From contig JBCDCP010000012.1 of assembly GCA_039181495.1 (NCBI GenBank), positions 1-32,206 on the forward strand: a DNA stretch of 32,206 nucleotides. The letters are read 5' to 3'. This document shows, piece by piece, positions 31,011-32,206 of the stretch. A program made the translations under genes and the position numbers. The notes beneath the pieces are model-generated. The model searched no databases and was not told where the DNA came from. It saw only the letters and a list, made by a program, of their open reading frames with translations. Within the stretch, counting starts at the first letter, position 1. Every line of letters begins with the position of its first letter. Source of the stretch: JBCDCP01 sp039181495 (GTDB lineage: Bacteria > Pseudomonadota > Alphaproteobacteria > Rhizobiales > Tepidamorphaceae).

Positions 31011-32206
31011 ATGGGCCGCATATTTCAGGCGTTTTCGATCGTCACGCTGGCACTCTGTCTTGGTTTGCTTTCCGCAGCGGCGGGTCTGGCCCAGGACGCC
31101 GACAACGCGCCCGCGACCGAAGACGCGGCAACCAATGCACTGATCGAGGCAGTTCGCGAGGCTGGCGGCACCGTGGTCGTCATTCAGCCTGAGGGGCAGG
31201 AAACCGAGGCCGCCGATACGCCGCCTCCGCCATCACTCTACACGCGTATTCAAACCGATCTGCTCGACTCGCGCACCCGACTGCGGGAGATCGTTGGTGA
31301 GGCTCCTCTTTTCTGGTCGCGGGGCGTCGAAACGCTCATCAATGCAAGGCCCGAACCGAGCCAAAGATGGCTTGGATGGGCGTTGATCAGCGCCGCCCTA
31401 GCGGTGATCGCCGGCCTGATCGCCGTGCGGACCTATGGCCGCTGGGCGCGCCAGCATTTTGCTGGGCGTTATGATCCCAATCCCCAATTTCGCGCCGATA
31501 AACTGGGATATCTGCTGATGCGGCTGGTGATACAGCTCGGCGGGCTGGCTCTGTTTGTGGCGGTTGCGCTGTTTGTCGGCATTGTCCTGGATGGCGGACA
31601 TCGCGCCTACCGCGTGACGGTCCTGACCATCATTGCGGCGGCCGCAGCCTACCGCGTGGTGATCTACGCCACGGCGGTGGTGCTGGCCCGGGACGCGCCA
31701 GGGCATCGAATGGTGCCGCTTGATGACGACGAGGCGACCGCGCTGACGTCAATGGTGCGCGCGGTGGCCACGATTACACTATCGGCAGCAGCTCTTTGTT
31801 ACTGGATGGCCAGTCTGGGACACGATCATGCCGCCCATCAACTGCTACTGATCGTTGCGACACTGATTTGCGCAATCCTGCTCATCGCGGCCACATACCG
31901 CCACCGTTTGACGATCGGGAAGATCATCCTCGGAGAGAATGGGCCTGAGGGCCCGCCGGCGTGGCGCCGGGTCATTGCCAGCGCCTGGTTCATGCCTGTG
32001 TCTGCCTATTTCGCCGTCGCATGGGGCATCGGCGCGGTGCATGTTCTGCTGGAACGACCGCTGGCCTTCTGGCTGGTTGTCGGACCAATCGCAATCATTA
32101 TTGTTGCTCTGCTGACCTACTGGCTGCTGATCTACTTCGTCGATCGCATCTGGCCGGACCCGGAGTCGCTTCACCCCGAACTCGCTGCCCAAGCCGCAGC
32201 CGAGGA
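31011..32206 (+). CDS. Multi-spanning membrane protein, probable MscS-family channel N-terminus; 3' end beyond window
   Basis: The frame runs from ATG 31011 (preceded by GGGGGAA) to the window end with no stop, 398 residues visible. A signal peptide (residues 1-28, ending AGLAQ) is followed by a short periplasmic region containing ALIEAVREAGGTVVVIQPEG and a helical part (SLYTRIQTDLLDSRTRLREIVGEAP). Then come at least six to seven membrane helices from about residue 125. This layout, a small periplasmic domain then a run of helices, is what long alphaproteobacterial MscS-like channels show before the conserved channel domain, which would lie beyond the edge. The family is therefore inferred, not shown. 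TTGACA at 30955-30960 may be its -35, but no good -10 follows. Confidence 0.75.
   Translation, partial: MGRIFQAFSIVTLALCLGLLSAAAGLAQDADNAPATEDAATNALIEAVREAGGTVVVIQPEGQETEAADTPPPPSLYTRIQTDLLDSRTRLREIVGEAPLFWSRGVETLINARPEPSQRWLGWALISAALAVIAGLIAVRTYGRWARQHFAGRYDPNPQFRADKLGYLLMRLVIQLGGLALFVAVALFVGIVLDGGHRAYRVTVLTIIAAAAAYRVVIYATAVVLARDAPGHRMVPLDDDEATALTSMVRAVATITLSAAALCYWMASLGHDHAAHQLLLIVATLICAILLIAATYRHRLTIGKIILGENGPEGPPAWRRVIASAWFMPVSAYFAVAWGIGAVHVLLERPLAFWLVVGPIAIIIVALLTYWLLIYFVDRIWPDPESLHPELAAQAAAE

Noticed and set aside
1..32206. Genome-wide reassignment of TGA to Trp
   Set aside because: TGA ends many full-length genes here at the expected place (flgC, phnE second copy, cckA, alaS next gene boundaries), and Trp is encoded by TGG throughout.

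Overview
The window is a chromosomal segment of a GC-rich alphaproteobacterium, probably a free-living, flagellated and perhaps marine member of the Rhodospirillales or a neighbouring order. Three things point there: flagellar export genes directly followed by the cell-cycle kinase gene cckA, a perfect CtrA box (TTAA-N7-TTAAC) before flgB, and an alphaproteobacterial LexA box (GTTC-N7-GTTC) before recA. No tRNA, rRNA, insertion sequence, phage or CRISPR array was seen. Family assignments come from reading the sequences; no database search was possible.

Layout. 1-1380: 3' part of a TPR protein gene, convergent with fliOP. 1400-6902: flagellar type III export and rod genes, fliO-fliP on the minus strand and flgB-flgC-fliE-fliQ-fliR-flhB on the plus strand, diverging from a CtrA-type control region. 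7081-9792: cckA, whose phosphorelay controls CtrA, so regulator and probable target lie together. 9967-13476: phnD-phnC-phnE-phnE, a phosphonate/phosphite-type ABC importer. 13560-14791: SOS-regulated recA, whose frame is broken by an in-frame TGA at 14603-14605 although the sequence after it still encodes a normal RecA C-terminus. 14806-19963: a VOC-family protein, alaS and a Kef-type K+/H+ antiporter. 19988-21205: icd, minus strand.

21344-23897 is the most interesting accessory module: an Fe(II)/2-oxoglutarate dioxygenase of the PhyH family overlaps by 4 bases an HD-domain protein of the PhnZ/TmpB/MIOX mixed-valent di-iron type, and a LysR regulator diverges from them. This matches the PhnY-PhnZ and TmpA-TmpB pairs that oxidatively cleave C-P bonds. 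With the PhnCDE importer about 8 kb away it suggests an uptake-plus-cleavage system for an unknown phosphonate.

The rest is core: trmJ, murI, a structured leader and rpsD with a clear terminator, a small toxin-antitoxin-like pair with a Doc/Fic toxin, then purL-bolA-grxD on the minus strand. The right edge holds an unrecognised two-helix membrane protein (minus) and the 5' part of a multi-spanning membrane protein that looks like the N-terminus of an MscS-family channel. The order cckA, recA, alaS, icd, trmJ, rpsD, grxD, bolA, purL looks like conserved alphaproteobacterial backbone into which the phn operon, VOC, Kef, PhyH-HD-LysR and toxin modules have been inserted.
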